Below are positions 5,903 through 6,680 of a DNA stretch of 6,680 bases, piece after piece. Origin of the DNA: Sphingobacteriales bacterium (GTDB taxonomy: Bacteria > Bacteroidota > Bacteroidia > Chitinophagales > Chitinophagaceae); contig CANJEF010000070.1 in the NCBI GenBank assembly GCA_947472965.1, forward strand, positions 1-6,680, in the 5' to 3' direction. The position numbers and the translations under genes are program-made. The notes under the pieces are model-generated. The model made no database searches. It saw only the letters and a list, made by a program, of their open reading frames with translations, and was not told the DNA's origin. How positions within the stretch are numbered: position 1 is the first letter of the stretch; the number at the start of each line of letters is the position of its first letter.

Positions 5903-6680
5903 GAATCTCTATTCAAAATATCAACGTAACAATTGGTGGAATAAAAATAATCAATGGAATTTCTTTAGACATAAAGCCAGGTGAACAATGGGCATTTGTT
6001 GGAGAATCAGGATCGGGAAAAACCACGTTGGCTAAAGCCATTGCAAAACAGGTGTTTTTTAGTGGAAACATTGAAATGGCCTATCAGCACAACATAAAAA
6101 AACCAATCAAAATTGAACTGATTGAGCAACAACACAAGTTTAAAAATAAATTCAACACCAATCAATTTTATTACCAGCAAAGGTTCAATTCATCAGACTC
6201 AGAAGCAACCATCACAGTAATAGAAGAATTAAATGAAGTATCATCTGATGAATCAGATATCAAATTCTGGACAAAAATATTTTCATTAGACCAACATCTC
6301 TCAAAATCACTTTTATTGCTTTCAAATGGAGAGAATAAGAGGTTGCAGCTTACAAAGGCTATGCTCAAAAAGCCAGATCTTTTAATTCTAGACAATCCAT
6401 TTGTGGGGCTTGATATTCAAGGAAGAAAAGACCTTGCAACTGAATTGGATTTACTTAGTCACAAGGGAGTCAAACTGATCATAATTGCACAAGAACAAGA
6501 TCTCCCCAAGTGCATATCCCATATTGCGATACTAAATAATGGGAGCGTTTTAGAATGTCGAAGCCCGAATGTAGAAAACATTGAAAGGTCAATATTAAGG
6601 GAATCACCCTTCAAAAATACCCCGTTACAAAATATCGCCCCAACATCAACCCCATCATTCGATACTGCCATCAAAATGGT
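5899..6680 (+). CDS. ABC ATPase, ModF/PhrA-like (N-terminal 260 residues, 3' end outside window)
   Basis: The product opens directly with an ABC nucleotide-binding domain and no membrane segments. Walker A is GESGSGKTT (35-43). A Q-rich stretch IEQQHKF and YYQQRFNSSDSEATITVIEEL resembles the Q-loop and helical region of ModF/PhrA-type proteins. The signature is LSNGE (141-145), a variant of LSGGQ, and Walker B is LLILDNPFVGLD (161-172). D165 is the Walker B aspartate, but the next residue, normally the catalytic Glu, is N166. The switch-region histidine also seems replaced by Gln in LIIIAQEQDL. ModF-like proteins carry two such domains in one chain; the sequence after about residue 225 (NTPLQNIAPTSTPSF) reads like an inter-domain linker, so a second ATPase domain probably follows outside the window. 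The start ATG overlaps the glycosyltransferase stop. The substrate and any partner permease are unknown; ModF similarity does not prove a role in molybdate transport. Confidence 0.85.
   Translation, partial: MRISIQNINVTIGGIKIINGISLDIKPGEQWAFVGESGSGKTTLAKAIAKQVFFSGNIEMAYQHNIKKPIKIELIEQQHKFKNKFNTNQFYYQQRFNSSDSEATITVIEELNEVSSDESDIKFWTKIFSLDQHLSKSLLLLSNGENKRLQLTKAMLKKPDLLILDNPFVGLDIQGRKDLATELDLLSHKGVKLIIIAQEQDLPKCISHIAILNNGSVLECRSPNVENIERSILRESPFKNTPLQNIAPTSTPSFDTAIKM

Overview
The window looks like a chromosomal segment from a member of the Bacteroidota. It is AT-rich, its genes generally lack clear Shine-Dalgarno sequences, and three upstream regions carry sequences close to the Bacteroidota sigma-A promoter (a TTG/TTTG -33 element about 20 bases before TAnnTTTG, often seen as TATCTTCG). 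The gene content is mostly housekeeping and I cannot name a genus.

Layout: (1) 1-1483, minus strand: the N-terminal part of clpC, running off the left edge. (2) 1649-2965, plus strand: a small STAS-domain protein followed 18 bases later by ribonuclease Z (rnz), probably one operon diverging from clpC. (3) 2955-4830, minus strand: accA (acetyl-CoA carboxylase carboxyltransferase alpha) then dapA (4-hydroxy-tetrahydrodipicolinate synthase), 13 bases apart, probably one operon. The ends of rnz and dapA overlap tail-to-tail by 11 bases. (4) 4831-5245, without protein genes: back-to-back divergent promoters for accA and for a tRNA unit, a broken tRNA-Asp copy, an intact tRNA-Asp(GTC), and a strong intrinsic terminator; I see nothing definite in 5154-5245. 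(5) 5246-6680, plus strand: a short family-2 glycosyltransferase whose stop overlaps the start of an ABC ATPase of the ModF/PhrA-like type, which runs off the right edge.

Functionally the left and middle parts are core metabolism: protein quality control (ClpC), tRNA 3' maturation (RNase Z), the first committed step of fatty acid synthesis (AccA) and lysine/meso-diaminopimelate synthesis (DapA). RNase Z would be needed to mature the tRNA-Asp here, because no CCA is encoded.

The most unusual structure is the tRNA-Asp duplication. A 41-base perfect repeat covers the 5' half of the tRNA and stops just after the anticodon. It is followed by a short hairpin-forming segment and a remnant of the T arm, with the 3' acceptor strand missing. 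I do not see convincing evidence of a new defence or mobile system; the remaining findings are variations at key residues and compact gene arrangement.
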